Position numbers and translations under genes: made by a program. DNA of 64,000 bases from Aerosticca soli (lineage in GTDB: Bacteria > Pseudomonadota > Gammaproteobacteria > Xanthomonadales > Rhodanobacteraceae): NCBI RefSeq assembly GCF_003967035.1, contig NZ_AP018560.1, positions 581,001-645,000 on the forward strand, given 5' to 3'. Each line of letters opens with the position of its first letter. The first letter of the stretch is position 1. Shown here piece by piece: positions 44,312 through 55,034 of this stretch. The notes under the pieces are model-generated. The model had not been told where the DNA came from and did no database searches. It saw nothing but the letters and a program-made list of their open reading frames with translations.

Positions 44312-44332
44312 CCTCGCCCGAGGTGGGCGAGG
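44312..44332 (-). promoter_or_regulatory. hairpin leader of the DUF3275 gene
   Basis: CCTCGCCC-gaggt-GGGCGAGG, 62 nt before the start codon. Confidence 0.6.
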
Positions 44333-44343
44333 TCCGCGTGGCA

Positions 44344-45171
44344 TCACGCCTTGAGCTGGCGCATGCCTTCGGCCAGCAGCCACAACGCCCGGTTCAGGCG
44401 CAGGTTCTGGTCGATGCCTTGCACCGGACGGGTGCGCTGATTGCGGCCGTTGGCCGTGCGTCCGTTCAGGCCCCCTTTGACTAGGTTCTCCTGGACGCGG
44501 TTGAAGACGGCCCACAGGTCGTTCTTGCGGTCGTCCCATCGCCGAGGGGCCAGCAGTTGGCTCTCGGTGACAGGCGTGGACTTGGCCGGATCGTCGTACT
44601 TGAGTGCGAGCGCAGAGTTCGCAAAGACCTCCGCTTCGCCCTCATCGAGGGTGATGGTGCGCATCGCATCGCGCGCGTTATGCACGCGCTCGAAACCTTC
44701 GAGGACTCCGTAGGCACCTTCGATCACCTGGCTGGCCACGTCGCCCTTGTGGGGAACGCGGATGTCTGCGGTGGTGTCACCGCAAACCAGGCCGTTGTGG
44801 CAGACGAACCGGAACATGCCGGCGAGCATCTGATAGCTGCTCGTGCCGTCATGGCTGTTGAGCAGGATGATCTCGTTCGCCTCGTCGCCGTTGATCTGGC
44901 TTGCATGGCGAAGTCGGATGAGGTGCTTCGTGTACTCGCGCCGGTCTTCGTTGCGCACGCGCGTCTGACACACCATGAAGGGCTCGAAGCCCTCCTGGCG
45001 CAGCTTGGTCAGCACGGTCGAGGTCGGTATGTAGGCATACCGATCGGACCGGCTCCCATGTGGAGCGTCGGCGAAGATCGACGGAACGACGGCACGAATG
45101 CGGTCGTCCGAGAGTGGGCGATCAGAGCGCAGGATCGGGGATTGCGGAGCAAAGCGGGATACCAGAGACAT
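44344..45171 (-). CDS. DUF932 protein (phage/plasmid-like)
   Basis: 275 residues from the ATG at 45171. The DUF932 core is clear: YAYIPTSTVLTKLRQEGFEP, HLIRLRHA, then EIILLNSHDGTSSYQMLAGM and FRFVCHNGLVCGDT. DUF932 proteins are common on phages and conjugative elements; their role is unknown. A hairpin pair lies in the leader. Confidence 0.92.
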   Translation of the reverse strand: MSLVSRFAPQSPILRSDRPLSDDRIRAVVPSIFADAPHGSRSDRYAYIPTSTVLTKLRQEGFEPFMVCQTRVRNEDRREYTKHLIRLRHASQINGDEANEIILLNSHDGTSSYQMLAGMFRFVCHNGLVCGDTTADIRVPHKGDVASQVIEGAYGVLEGFERVHNARDAMRTITLDEGEAEVFANSALALKYDDPAKSTPVTESQLLAPRRWDDRKNDLWAVFNRVQENLVKGGLNGRTANGRNQRTRPVQGIDQNLRLNRALWLLAEGMRQLKA

Positions 45172-45199
45172 GGCTGATCTCCTTTGAGAAATTCGACAA

Positions 45200-45265
45200 C
45201 CGCGTGGCCGTGAGACCACGCGGAACTCGGGGGATGAAATGCGCAAGCACGCGTCCTGGGGACGC
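45200..45265 (-). promoter_or_regulatory. two hairpins in the DUF932 leader
   Basis: CCGCGTGG/CCACGCGG (45200-45207 with 45216-45223), 28 nt before the start, and GCGTCC-tgg-GGACGC (45251-45265) further upstream. Confidence 0.55.
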
Positions 45266-45316
45266 GGCGTACGTGGGGAGGAAAAGCGACAAGGCCCCGT
45301 GAGAGGCCGTGCCGGA

Positions 45317-46222
45317 TCAGAACGAAGCAGCCAATGCCGGCTCCTGCTCCTGGACTTGCGCCTCGGGCTCGCGCTCGGCGGGCTCGGTGGCCGTGTCGAT
45401 GGCATCGTCGGCTTCGGACGCGGATGCGTCTTCGGCCGGCGGCGCCTCGGCTTGCGCCTGGCTCGTCGGATAGACCTGGGTGCCGTCGATCTTGATGAGA
45501 CCGATGTGGACCAGCGTCGATTCCAGGCTGGCGGCCGGTTCCCCGGCGTGCTCACCCTTGGTGCGGATGTACGGATCGATCTTCATGTCGTTCAGACGGA
45601 AGGCGATCAGCACCTTGCGGTCACCCTCGACGGCCTGAACGCACCGGCGAACCAGGTGCTCGGCTTCCGGGGTGGCGACGATGGTGTCGAAGTACCGATA
45701 CTCCGGTTCATCGACAGGCCCGGCCAGTGCCGCGACGGTGCAAGAGAGGAACGAGTCGCCAGCTTTTGGGGTGACGTCCTTCACACGATTGAGATAGCCG
45801 ATGCCGCGGGTGATCAACTCGTGCTGCTCGATCGAAGCCAGTTCGGCCCGGTCGATCAGTTCGGCCTTGAGCAGTCGCGCCTTGAGGGACGCGGCGGCCT
45901 GACCCTTCTGCTCACCCTTGTCGCGGATGTACACATCGCCCCACAGGTCACCGAGGCGAAAGCGCACCAGCGGGCGCTGCTTGGGATCGTCAACGCCGAT
46001 GTAGCGCTGAACGAGCTTCTTGGCCTCGGCACCCGAGACCTTGACGTCGAAGTAGCGGTAGCTGGGGTCCCGGGCGGGGCCGACCAGCGCGGCGATGGTG
46101 CATGCCAGGAAAGGCTGCGCACGGCGGCCGCCCCGGACGGGCACTTCACGGACACGCTGGATGTAGCCGATGCCCGAGGTGTGGAGGTCGAAATACGATT
46201 TCTCGTTGGACGTGGTGTTCAT
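45317..46222 (-). CDS. DUF3577 family ICE protein with a tandem duplication of the domain
   Basis: 301 residues from the ATG at 46222. Two copies of the DUF3577 domain are visible: SYFDLHTSGIGYIQRVREVP...FRLGDLWGDVYIRDKGE at about 8-118, and LITRGIGYLNRVKDVTPKAG...FRLNDMKIDPYIRTKGE at about 125-235, followed by an acidic Ala/Glu/Pro tail. Single-domain members are usual, so this is a duplication. DUF3577 genes are ICE markers of unknown function. The leader carries a hairpin and, further up, structured RNA copy A. Confidence 0.9.
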   Translation of the reverse strand: MNTTSNEKSYFDLHTSGIGYIQRVREVPVRGGRRAQPFLACTIAALVGPARDPSYRYFDVKVSGAEAKKLVQRYIGVDDPKQRPLVRFRLGDLWGDVYIRDKGEQKGQAAASLKARLLKAELIDRAELASIEQHELITRGIGYLNRVKDVTPKAGDSFLSCTVAALAGPVDEPEYRYFDTIVATPEAEHLVRRCVQAVEGDRKVLIAFRLNDMKIDPYIRTKGEHAGEPAASLESTLVHIGLIKIDGTQVYPTSQAQAEAPPAEDASASEADDAIDTATEPAEREPEAQVQEQEPALAASF

Positions 46223-46268
46223 GGTGAATCTCCATTGGGATGAAGCGGAGACACACCGGCCCACGCAT

Positions 46269-46291
46269 GCGGGGAAGGTGCGTGACCCCGC
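46269..46291 (-). promoter_or_regulatory. hairpin leader of the DUF3577 gene
   Basis: GCGGGG (46269-46274) with CCCCGC (46286-46291), 46 nt before the start; an alternative CACGCA/TGCGTG pairing overlaps it. Confidence 0.55.
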
Positions 46292-46304
46292 GGTGGGTTG
46301 ATAA

Positions 46305-46457
46305 GGCGAAAGCATCCGCCACCAGAGGCTGGTGGCCGCTCGCGGAAGGATGCGGTGCGAGCTGGCTCGGTCACGCAGTGGGAACTGCGCCGCAACCTCG
46401 AAGACCGATGGTTGCCTGGCATGTCGCTGACGACGTCAGCAGGCATGGGGCCAGCAT
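46305..46457 (-). ncRNA. structured RNA element, copy A (DUF3577 leader)
   Basis: Read on the minus strand: CCATGCCT, stem GCTGAC-gtc-GTCAGC (46426-46440), GACATGCCAGG, stem GCAACC...GGTTGC (46410-46415 with 46392-46397), stem CGCAGT-tccc-ACTGCG (46374-46389), and a final 8-bp hairpin GCCACCAG/CTGGTGGC (46318-46336) followed by GGATGCTTT. GGTC (46403-46406) can pair with GACC (46369-46372) as a pseudoknot. It aligns with copy B with compensated stem changes. It fills most of the 310-bp gap between the XF1762-like pseudogene and the DUF3577 gene. Confidence 0.75.
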
Positions 46458-46532
46458 GGCGGGGCCTCGCGCGCGCGGCAGCAATCAATCGGCACCCGGG
46501 CGCTTCCCTTTGTCCGCGCCACCCGGCGCCTG

Positions 46533-46983
46533 TCACAGGCACTTGGCGCCGCGCAGGTGCTCGGGGGTATCGGCGCGCGGACGGCCGGGACGGCTCCAGG
46601 CGCCGCCACCGCGCGCGCCGATCAGCCGCCAGCCGGCGGCGCGCAGGCTGGCGCCACCTTCGTCGGGCATGGTGTAGGTGAGCAGGCGTATGTAGCCCAG
46701 CGCCCTTGCCGCCTGCCAGGCCGCGCCGTAGAGCTTGCTGCAGGCGCTGGGTGTGCCGTCGGTGCACAGCCGCGTGACTTCCAGCGTCCAGGTGCCGCGC
46801 GACCGGGCGGCCGACAATGGCCACGCCGTGGATCAGGTCGCTGTCGCTCAGCGTGACGGCCAGGGCGAACTTCGCGCCCTGGACCGGGCGGTGGTGGCGA
46901 TGGTGCGACAGAACGAATGCATTGGCCGTGCGCAGCGACACCGGTAGGAGGTGCAGCCTCGGCGAGGTCGATGGCGTGTTCAT
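46533..46983 (-). pseudogene. XF1762-like ICE gene with a frameshift
   Basis: From the ATG at 46983 the frame reads FVLSHHRHHRPVQGAKFALA and GVAIVGRPVARHLDAG, then leaves the family pattern; the expected continuation TWTLEVTRLCTDGTPSACSK and RALGYIRLLTYTMPDEGGAS lies in another frame and ends at 46533. A deletion of about 11 bp between short TGGAC repeats near 46800 would explain this (inference). XF1762-type proteins are acetyltransferase-like small ICE proteins of unknown function. Confidence 0.75.
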
Positions 46984-47081
46984 GCGGTTGTCTCCGGTGG
47001 CATGCCGGCGTTGTGGCCGGCGGGGCGTGCCTCGGCGGCTGGAGACAAACGCGCACGCGCGGCGATGGCGGCGGTGCGAAC

Positions 47082-47107
47082 AAAAGAAGGCCCCCGATGC
47101 GGGGGCT
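47082..47107 (-). terminator. rho-independent terminator of the DUF3085 gene
   Basis: GCCCCC-gatgc-GGGGGC, followed on the minus strand by TTCTTTTG, 18 bp after the original stop of the interrupted DUF3085 gene. Confidence 0.8.
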
Positions 47108-47148
47108 GCGAGGCGGTTGCCGCGTCAGGCGGGAGGCACCACTGCTAA

Positions 47149-48308
47149 GGAAGGTCTGAACAACTCCGTCACTTTCGGCCACAATCGGCCATTGCTTCAA
47201 GGGGCGAGTTCGATGCAGCTTTCGTTTGGTGATGCCGAGGATCTGGTCGGTCGCAAGCGCACACGGCGCGAGGTGTTCCTTGCCGAGATGGATCAGGTCG
47301 TGCCGTGGAAGGCGCTGCTGGCGCTGATCGAGCCGCATTATCCGAAGCTGGGCCGGCCCGGCCGGCAGCCTTACCCCTTGGCGACGATGCTTCGGATCCA
47401 CTTCCTGCAGCAGTGGTATGCCTTGAGTGACCCGGCGATGGAAGAGGCGCTGGTCGATACGCCGGTGATGCGCCGCTTTGCCCGGATTGGTGGCATGGGC
47501 GACATCCCGGACGAGACGACGATCTTGAACTTCCGGCGCTTGCTGGAGACGCACGGTCTGGCCGAAAAGATCTTCAAGCAGGTCAATGCGCATCTTCAGC
47601 GCAAGGGCCTGAGCCTTCGCTCGGGCACCATCGTGGACGCGACGATTATCAATGCACCGAGTTCGACGAAGAACCGGGAGGGCGAGCGGGATCCTGCGAT
47701 GCATCAGACGAAGAAGGGCAACCAGTGGTTCTTCGGGATGAAGGCGCACATCGGGGTGGACGATGCCTCCGGGCTGGTGCACCACGTGGAATGCACGGCG
47801 GCGAACGTGGCGGACGTGACGCAGGCGCACAAGCTGCTGCACGGCAAGGAGGACGTGGTGTTCGGCGACAGTGGCTACATCGGTGCCGAGAAGCGCGAGG
47901 AGATGCAGGACGTGGATGCGGTGTTCCTGATCGCGAAGAAGCCTTCGGTGATCAAGGCGATGAAGCGCAAGCGCGATCAGCGGGAAGCGAGGGCGTTGGA
48001 GCGCTTGAAGGCGAGCGTCCGTGCCAAGGTCGAGCATCCGTTCCGTGTGATCAAGCGGCAGTTCGGCTATACGAAGGTGCGCTATCGCGGCATCGCGAAG
48101 AACGCGGCACAGGTGCTGACGCTGTTCGCGCTGTCGAACCTGTGGATGTCGCGCCGGCGCTTGATGCCGGCGGCGGGATAAGTGCGTCCGCTGGACGGGG
48201 AAAGCCGTCTGGCGGCATGGCAAAAGGTGGAATTCCGAGCGGATTGACGGGATTTCGGCCTTCGAGGCTCGGAAATAACGTGGGTTTGGCGGATTGTTCA
48301 GACCTTCC
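47149..48308 (+). mobile_element. IS5-family insertion sequence, copy 2
   Basis: 1160 bp, same ends and sequence as copy 1, with target duplication CTAA (47145-47148 and 48309-48312). Both duplications fit the YTAR preference of the IS5 family. Confidence 0.96.
47213..48181 (+). CDS. IS5-family transposase (copy 2)
   Basis: 322 residues, identical to the transposase of copy 1, with the same complete DDE and Y-R-E-K boxes. Either copy could mobilise the other. Confidence 0.95.
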   Translation: MQLSFGDAEDLVGRKRTRREVFLAEMDQVVPWKALLALIEPHYPKLGRPGRQPYPLATMLRIHFLQQWYALSDPAMEEALVDTPVMRRFARIGGMGDIPDETTILNFRRLLETHGLAEKIFKQVNAHLQRKGLSLRSGTIVDATIINAPSSTKNREGERDPAMHQTKKGNQWFFGMKAHIGVDDASGLVHHVECTAANVADVTQAHKLLHGKEDVVFGDSGYIGAEKREEMQDVDAVFLIAKKPSVIKAMKRKRDQREARALERLKASVRAKVEHPFRVIKRQFGYTKVRYRGIAKNAAQVLTLFALSNLWMSRRRLMPAAG

Positions 48309-48585
48309 CTAAGGACAGGTGCGTGGCGGTGGCGGAAAGCACGAGATCGTCCGCCGAGTGCTGGAGGCGCGTGAACAGGCCGTCCTTCGGGTCGAAATAC
48401 TCCGCGAAGTCATCGCCGCCCAGCTCGCGGCCGGCGAGGTGCCACCAGTCATCGAACGGGTCGGTGTCCGGGTTGCATCCGACGGCGTAGGCGAGCAGTG
48501 CCTGGCGCCCATCCGGGCGACGCTCCCCACGCTCGGCGAGGAAGTACACGCCCTGATCCTTGACCAGGACAATGCGGCACTGATT

Positions 48586-48623
48586 GGGGACGTCTCAGAA
48601 AACGGAAAAAATCGTACGCTAAG
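48586..48623. repeat. left terminal inverted repeat of the mer transposon
   Basis: 38 bp beginning GGGGACGTCTCAGAAAACGG and ending TACGCTAAG, the Tn21/Tn501-type pattern. The tnpA remnant stops inside it. Confidence 0.92.
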
Positions 48624-49616
48624 CCGGTTGCAGCGGTCGTAGCGGCCTGAACTTGCCCGCGCCGATCTTGGCGCTGCTGCGCCAGAGGTAATCGCCGGTC
48701 AGGTTGATGTGCTCCCAGCCCAGCGGCGACAGGTACTGCAACAGGGCGTCATCGACAGTCTGGCCGTGACCGCGTAAGGCGTTTGAGGCCCGTTCCAGAT
48801 AGACCGTGTTCCACAACACTATGGCCGCCGTCACCAGGTTGAGGCCGCTGGCCCGGTAGCGCTGCTGCTCGAAACTGCGGTCGCGGATTTCGCCCAGCCG
48901 GTTGAAGAACACGGCGCGGGCTAGCGCGTTGCGGGCTTCGCCCTTGTTCAGTCCGGCATGCACGCGGCGGCGCAGCTCGACGCTTTGCAGCCAGTCCAGG
49001 ATGAACAGCGTTCGCTCGATGCGGCCCAGCTCGCGCAGCGCCACGGCCAGGCCGTTCTGGCGCGGGTAGCTGCCGAGTTTCCTGAGCATCAGCGAGGCCG
49101 TCACCGTGCCCTGCTTGATCGAGGTGGCCAGCCGCACCTTGGCGTTGATCGCCTTGCCGGACGCCTGGAACTGCTGCTGATGCTTGTGCTTGGCAGCGTT
49201 GAACAGCTTGCCCAGGATGCGGTCGTGCAGGTCGATGATTTCGTCGGTGACGGTGGCCATGCCCTCGATGGCGAGCGCACCAGGGTCGCGTAGCGGCGCT
49301 GTGCCTCGAACTTGGCCAGATCGGCGGGCGTCATCTGGCCGCCTTCGCGGGCGATCTTGAGCAGGCGGTTCTGGTGCACCGACCGCTCGATGCCGGAAGG
49401 CAGGTCGAGCGCCTGCCAGGCTTTGAGGCGCTCGATGTGTTCGAGTATGTGGCGCGAGTTCGGCTTGACGGGCGACTGGCGCAGCCAGGCCAGCCAGGTC
49501 GTCTTGCCGTTGTCGTGGCGCTTGAGCAGATCGTCGAGGCGGTGCCGGTGGGTGGCCGACAGGGGATCGGACAAGGCCGCGTAGATGCGGCGGTTGGCGC
49601 GGCTGTAGGCGTTCAT
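48619..49616 (-). pseudogene. tnpA: Tn3-family transposase (tnpA) remnant
   Basis: Reading right to left: [20 protein letters not shown] to [13 protein letters not shown] in one frame, then, after a frameshift near 49290, [20 protein letters not shown] to KAINAKVRL, directly joined to the far C-terminal region [20 protein letters not shown] ... [20 protein letters not shown]. Tn501-type TnpA has about 990 residues; the first ~130 and several hundred central residues, including most of the catalytic core, are deleted. It cannot be functional. Confidence 0.9.
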
Positions 49617-49634
49617 CGAACACCTCCCTTTTCC

Positions 49635-51621
<1,987 letters not shown>

Positions 51622-51633
51622 GGTGATCTCCTT

Positions 51634-51984
51634 TCAGTAGAACAGCGGCAGGACGTAGGGAAACGCGAGGGCAACCAGAACCAGGGCGGCCACGATCCAG
51701 AAGATCACCTTGTAGGCAGTCCGCACTTGGGGCACGGCGCAAACGTCGCCGGGCTTGCAGGCATGGGCTGGTCGGAAGATGCTGCGCCAGGCGAAGAACA
51801 GCGCGATGAGCGCTGCGCCGATGAAGATCGGCCGATACGGCTCCAGCACGGTCAGGTTGCCGATCCACGCGCCAGAGAAGCCGAGCGCGACCAGGACAAG
51901 GGGGCCGAGGCAGCAGGCCGAGGCGAGGACGGCCGCGACGCCGCCGGTCGCCAGTGCGCCGCAGCCGTTCTTGGGTTCCGACAT
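51634..51984 (-). CDS. merT: mercury transporter MerT
   Basis: 116 residues with three membrane helices. The first helix carries the Cys pair LASACCLGPL; the loop between helices two and three carries HACKPGDVCAVPQ. MerT imports Hg(II) for reduction by MerA. It is the first gene of the mer operon. Confidence 0.98.
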   Translation of the reverse strand: MSEPKNGCGALATGGVAAVLASACCLGPLVLVALGFSGAWIGNLTVLEPYRPIFIGAALIALFFAWRSIFRPAHACKPGDVCAVPQVRTAYKVIFWIVAALVLVALAFPYVLPLFY

Positions 51985-52019
51985 AAGGTTCTCCTTCCGG
52001 GACTTCGCTTGATGCTGTA

Positions 52020-52050
52020 ACGTTACTTCCGTAGTCAACTACGGAGTCAA
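52020..52050 (-). promoter_or_regulatory. mer operator-promoter
   Basis: On the minus strand: -35 TTGACT (52045-52050), a 19-bp spacer holding the dyad CTCCGTAGT/ACTACGGAG, and -10 TAACGT (52020-52025). The 19-bp spacing is the mark of MerR-controlled promoters, opened by Hg-bound MerR. Confidence 0.92.
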
Positions 52051-52055
52051 GCGCC

Positions 52056-52463
52056 ATGGAGAACGCTCAAGAGAATCTGACCATCGGGGCCTTCGCCAAG
52101 GCAGCCCGGGTCAACGTGGAGACGATCCGCTTCTATCAGCTCAAGGGCTTGCTACCCCAGCCGGAGCGGCCCTACGGTCGCATCCGCCGCTACGGGCAGG
52201 CGGACGTGGCGCGGGTGAAGTTCGTGAAGTCAGCCCAGCGCCTGGGATTCAGCCTGGATGAAGTCGGCCAGCTCCTGAAACTGGAGGACGGCACCCATTG
52301 CAGCGAGGCGGCCGAACTGGCTGCTCACCGGCTGGCCGATGTGCGCGCACGCATGGCGGACCTCACGCGGATGGAAGAGGCCCTGTCGACGCTAGTGAGA
52401 GAGTGCAACGCGCACCATGGCAATGTTTCCTGCCCGTTGATCGCAGCTTTGCATTGCTGCTAA
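52056..52463 (+). CDS. merR: mercury regulator MerR
   Basis: 135 residues. N-terminal winged HTH ([20 protein letters not shown]), dimerisation helix, and the three Hg-ligand cysteines in [20 protein letters not shown] and VSCPLI. It represses the mer promoter and, with Hg(II), activates it. It is divergent from merT, overlapping the shared operator. The start lies just past the -35 of the mer promoter. Confidence 0.97.
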   Translation: MENAQENLTIGAFAKAARVNVETIRFYQLKGLLPQPERPYGRIRRYGQADVARVKFVKSAQRLGFSLDEVGQLLKLEDGTHCSEAAELAAHRLADVRARMADLTRMEEALSTLVRECNAHHGNVSCPLIAALHCC

Positions 52464-52479
52464 AGGGCCCACTTCGGCT

Positions 52480-52518
52480 CTTAGCGTACGATTTTTTTCC
52501 GTTTTCTGAGACGACCCC
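52480..52518. repeat. right terminal inverted repeat of the mer transposon
   Basis: 39 bp; read inward GGGGTCGTCTCAGAAAACGG and on to ACGCTAAG. It differs from the left repeat by two substitutions or so and one extra A in the A-run. Confidence 0.92.
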
Positions 52519-52611
52519 TGATTGGCGATGGCTTCGGTCAGCACGGGGCGCAGGTCAGCGCCTTTGAATCGCAGTGACATGGATGAAATCTCCTGTGTGG
52601 AAGAATGAGAA

Positions 52612-52640
52612 AGGCCTCCATCCGATGGGATGAAGGGCCT
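52612..52640 (-). promoter_or_regulatory. hairpin leader of the DUF3085 gene
   Basis: AGGCC/GGCCT outer pairs (52612-52616 with 52636-52640) around ATCC/GGAT, 31 nt before the start. I recall that a DUF3085 RNA motif has been reported upstream of this gene family; this hairpin may be a member. Confidence 0.55.
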
Positions 52641-52724
52641 GTAGTGCACGCGGCCGGAACGGCTGGAACGCCGTGGCGGATGCCTCGGGTCAGCCGCAGG
52701 ACCGCCCGGTTTCGCTGCGGGGCG

Positions 52725-53549
52725 TCATGCCGGGACGGCCTGGCGCTTGCGGGCCGCTTTCGCGTCGAGGATGCTCACGTCGATCTGGCGCCAGCGCCCG
52801 TCGTCGATGAGCCTCTCCAGCACTTCGCCGAGCATGTCGAAATACACCTCGTCGTGCCGATCGACCAGTTCGACCGATTCACCGTTCTGACGGTGCAGTT
52901 CCACCACGTAGGTGTCTCCGCCGCGGTCGTAGAGGATCGTCACCCGGCCCTCGAACTTCGCGGTCGAGACCGTGAAGCTGATCGCCGGCGGGGTCTCGAT
53001 GATCTTGGAGGGCGTGGGATCGACCCAGGTGAAGTCGCGGGCACCGGCATCCACCAGCATGTGGGTGATGCGCCGGAAGCGATCGGGGGCCGGCATCTCC
53101 TCCAACTGCTCGATGAGCTGGCCCAACTCCATGCACTGCGGCGTGGGAATGGGCAGCTTGGCCGGCGCCGAGCCGAGGATGTGCCTCGTGATGGTGTACG
53201 GCGTGCCGTCCGAAGTCTCCTCGGTGATGACCTCCGGCGTGTCCGCGCGCAGTCCGTCGAAGCGACGACGGGCATAGGGTTGGACATGCACCTTGGCGCC
53301 TTCGGCAGGAACCGTGGTCACCAGGCTGGGATCGAGCACCGCGAACTCGGAAGGCTTGAGCTTGACGACGATGGCATCGTCGGTCGCGGCGACCACCTTG
53401 CCGTCGAAGGGTTGGGGGTCGATGGCGAAGCCCAGCGTTGAGGACAGCGGCTGATCATCGAACACGCGGTACTTGAACGACCGCACGTTGCGGGGCACAT
53501 GGCCTGCGACCAGCGAAGGCATCATGGATTTGATGAGGGAACGATCCAT
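52725..53549 (-). CDS. conserved ICE protein of unknown function
   Basis: 274 residues from the ATG at 53549. Beta-rich N-terminus (FKYRVFDDQPLSSTLGFAID), a middle EVITEETSDGTPYTITRHIL and a helical C-terminus (ERLIDDGRWRQIDVSILDAK). No membrane segment, signal or catalytic motif was found. It is led by a 7-bp hairpin and, upstream, structured RNA copy C, so it appears to start a transcription or regulation unit of its own. Confidence 0.72.
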   Translation of the reverse strand: MDRSLIKSMMPSLVAGHVPRNVRSFKYRVFDDQPLSSTLGFAIDPQPFDGKVVAATDDAIVVKLKPSEFAVLDPSLVTTVPAEGAKVHVQPYARRRFDGLRADTPEVITEETSDGTPYTITRHILGSAPAKLPIPTPQCMELGQLIEQLEEMPAPDRFRRITHMLVDAGARDFTWVDPTPSKIIETPPAISFTVSTAKFEGRVTILYDRGGDTYVVELHRQNGESVELVDRHDEVYFDMLGEVLERLIDDGRWRQIDVSILDAKAARKRQAVPA

Positions 53550-53589
53550 GGGGAAACTCCTTGAGGAAAAACAAGGGATTCCCCGCCCG

Positions 53590-53607
53590 CAAGGGAGAGG
53601 TCCCTTG
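53590..53607 (-). promoter_or_regulatory. hairpin leader of the 53549 gene
   Basis: CAAGGGA-gagg-TCCCTTG, 40 nt before the start. A second CAAGGGA lies at 53572-53578, so an alternative pairing with the same 3' arm is possible. Confidence 0.6.
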
Positions 53608-53614
53608 TGGGTGG

Positions 53615-53735
53615 CGTGGATGGACGCGGTAGGTCCGTAGGAAGAAACGACCAGCACGGTTTCCCGCGCTTGCAGCCTCGAAGGTCTCGACTGCCTGGGC
53701 ATGTGCCGGCAACGCCGACGAACATGGGGCAAGCA
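53615..53735 (-). ncRNA. structured RNA element, copy C (most diverged)
   Basis: Read on the minus strand: CCATGTTC, stem GTCGGC-gtt-GCCGGC (53705-53719, one G-U), ACATGCCCAGG, stem GCAGTC...GGCTGC (53689-53694 with 53672-53677, one G-U), stem AGCGCGG-gaaa-CCGTGCT (53653-53670, GNRA-like loop, one G-U). The possible pseudoknot is swapped relative to A and B: GACC (53683-53686) with GGTC (53649-53652). The late hairpin is weak (GGAC/GTCC). The G-U pairs exist only in the minus-strand RNA, which fixes the strand. Confidence 0.65.
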
Positions 53736-53807
53736 TGGCCCTGGGGCGGTCTGCCTGCCCGCAGGAAACGGCACCGCACCACAACCGTTTTCCTGTGCTG
53801 CGGGCAA

Positions 53808-53830
53808 GAAAAAGCCCCTCGAAAGGGGCT
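53808..53830 (-). terminator. rho-independent terminator
   Basis: AGCCCCT-ttcg-AGGGGCT on the minus strand followed by five U residues, 8 bp past the stop at 53838. RNA copy C begins about 70 nt further on. Confidence 0.9.
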
Positions 53831-53837
53831 GGAGGAA

Positions 53838-54116
53838 TCAGGCTTGGTACACGAAGTAGTGCTCGCGCTGACGCGGAAAGAACACGTGTTTCCACGTGTC
53901 GCCGCTTGTGTTGCCACCGTCGAAGACGACCATTTCGTAGTCGTCCACGTCGGTGTCCACCAGGTCGGCGCTGGCGATATGGCGCATGTGCAGCGTGCCG
54001 CTCATGCGCTCGAATACCAGGATCTGGCCGATGGCATCTTCCTGGCTCATGGCGTTGACGCAGGCTCCGAGTTGGTGCTCGAAGTCGGATGCGGGTGTGA
54101 TGAGGTCGGGGAACAT
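53838..54116 (-). CDS. small ICE protein
   Basis: 92 residues, acidic, soluble (MFPDLITPASDFEHQLGACV, TDVDDYEMVVFDGGNTSGDT, ending REHYFVYQA). No family recognised. A 10-bp hairpin leader lies 22 nt upstream and a terminator directly downstream, so it ends a transcription unit. Confidence 0.7.
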   Translation of the reverse strand: MFPDLITPASDFEHQLGACVNAMSQEDAIGQILVFERMSGTLHMRHIASADLVDTDVDDYEMVVFDGGNTSGDTWKHVFFPRQREHYFVYQA

Positions 54117-54138
54117 GGGATCGCTCCTGTGAAAGTGC

Positions 54139-54173
54139 GCCGGCCCGGCTCTCTGGCGGGAGACCGGGCCGGC
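54139..54173 (-). promoter_or_regulatory. hairpin leader of the 54116 gene
   Basis: GCCGGCCCGG with CCGGGCCGGC, perfect 10 bp, extended by TCTC/GAGA within the loop; 22 nt before the start. Confidence 0.65.
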
Positions 54174-54213
54174 ATGCGGTGAGGACAAGGAAGGCCGGGG
54201 ATGTGTGTGGCAG

Positions 54214-54951
54214 CTATTCGCCGGCCAGCGATAGGCCCGGCAACACGGGTGCGTCGGCATCGAGGATGAGGATGCGCACGTCGGCCTGGCCGGCCAGTTC
54301 AAGGATCTGTGCCAGCTCGTCCGGCATGCCCTTGCTGCGGTGCTCCTGCCGAAGCTGCTCGGCGGCGATCCCCTCGACGTCCTGCAGGTGCTGGTCCGTC
54401 CAGGGCGTGGAGATCAGCTTGACGCCGATCGCCGGGCTGTAGGGAATCCGGAACGCGATGAACAAAAAGGCCTCCGGCGTCGCGAGGTCAGCCAGGTTGG
54501 CCAGGTACTGGCCGGTTTCGCGGCTGATGTGCGCGCTGCTGATTTCCCAGCACCGGCTGTAGTAGCCGGTCTCGAAGCTCAACCGCTGCACGACTTCCCG
54601 TGCGGCCTCGGCCGAATAGGTGTCGCCAATGTGGACGGGGCGGCCGTCGAAGTCGTCGCCGTGGATCGCGTACACCACGGCACCCACCATGCCTTCGCCG
54701 CTGCCCCCTTCAGCCGCGTCGCATTCGGCGATCAGTGCGGCGCCGACAGGTTCGGTGCCAGTCCTGACCACCGCGAAGTCGCTGGTGATGATGCAAGGAG
54801 AAGAAACCAGCGCCGCGTCGCAGAGGTGCTGCTGGCTCGGGTGGATGTTTCGCCAAACATGCGGGCTTCCGTCCTCGTAGCTGATGGACAGCGTGCGGAC
54901 GATTTTCAGATTCCAGTAGCCGCGTAGAAAGGGATTGGGATTCTGGGACAT
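54214..54951 (-). CDS. conserved ICE protein of unknown function
   Basis: 245 residues, soluble. Segments such as RGYWNLKIVRTLSISYEDGS and SAEAAREVVQRLSFETGYYS, and a beta-strand-rich C-terminus (QADVRILILDADAPVLPGLS), resemble a family found repeatedly in PFGI-1-class ICEs. No active-site motif was seen; function unknown. Confidence 0.72.
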   Translation of the reverse strand: MSQNPNPFLRGYWNLKIVRTLSISYEDGSPHVWRNIHPSQQHLCDAALVSSPCIITSDFAVVRTGTEPVGAALIAECDAAEGGSGEGMVGAVVYAIHGDDFDGRPVHIGDTYSAEAAREVVQRLSFETGYYSRCWEISSAHISRETGQYLANLADLATPEAFLFIAFRIPYSPAIGVKLISTPWTDQHLQDVEGIAAEQLRQEHRSKGMPDELAQILELAGQADVRILILDADAPVLPGLSLAGE

Positions 54952-54990
54952 GGGATTTCTCCAACAGAATAATGATGGAGCAAATCCCCG

Positions 54991-55013
54991 CCACCGGGAA
55001 TTGACCCCGGTGG
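54991..55013 (-). promoter_or_regulatory. hairpin leader of the 54951 gene
   Basis: CCACCGGG-aattgac-CCCGGTGG, perfect 8 bp, 39 nt before the start. Confidence 0.65.
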
Positions 55014-55034
55014 GTGGAAAGAAAGGAAACAGCG

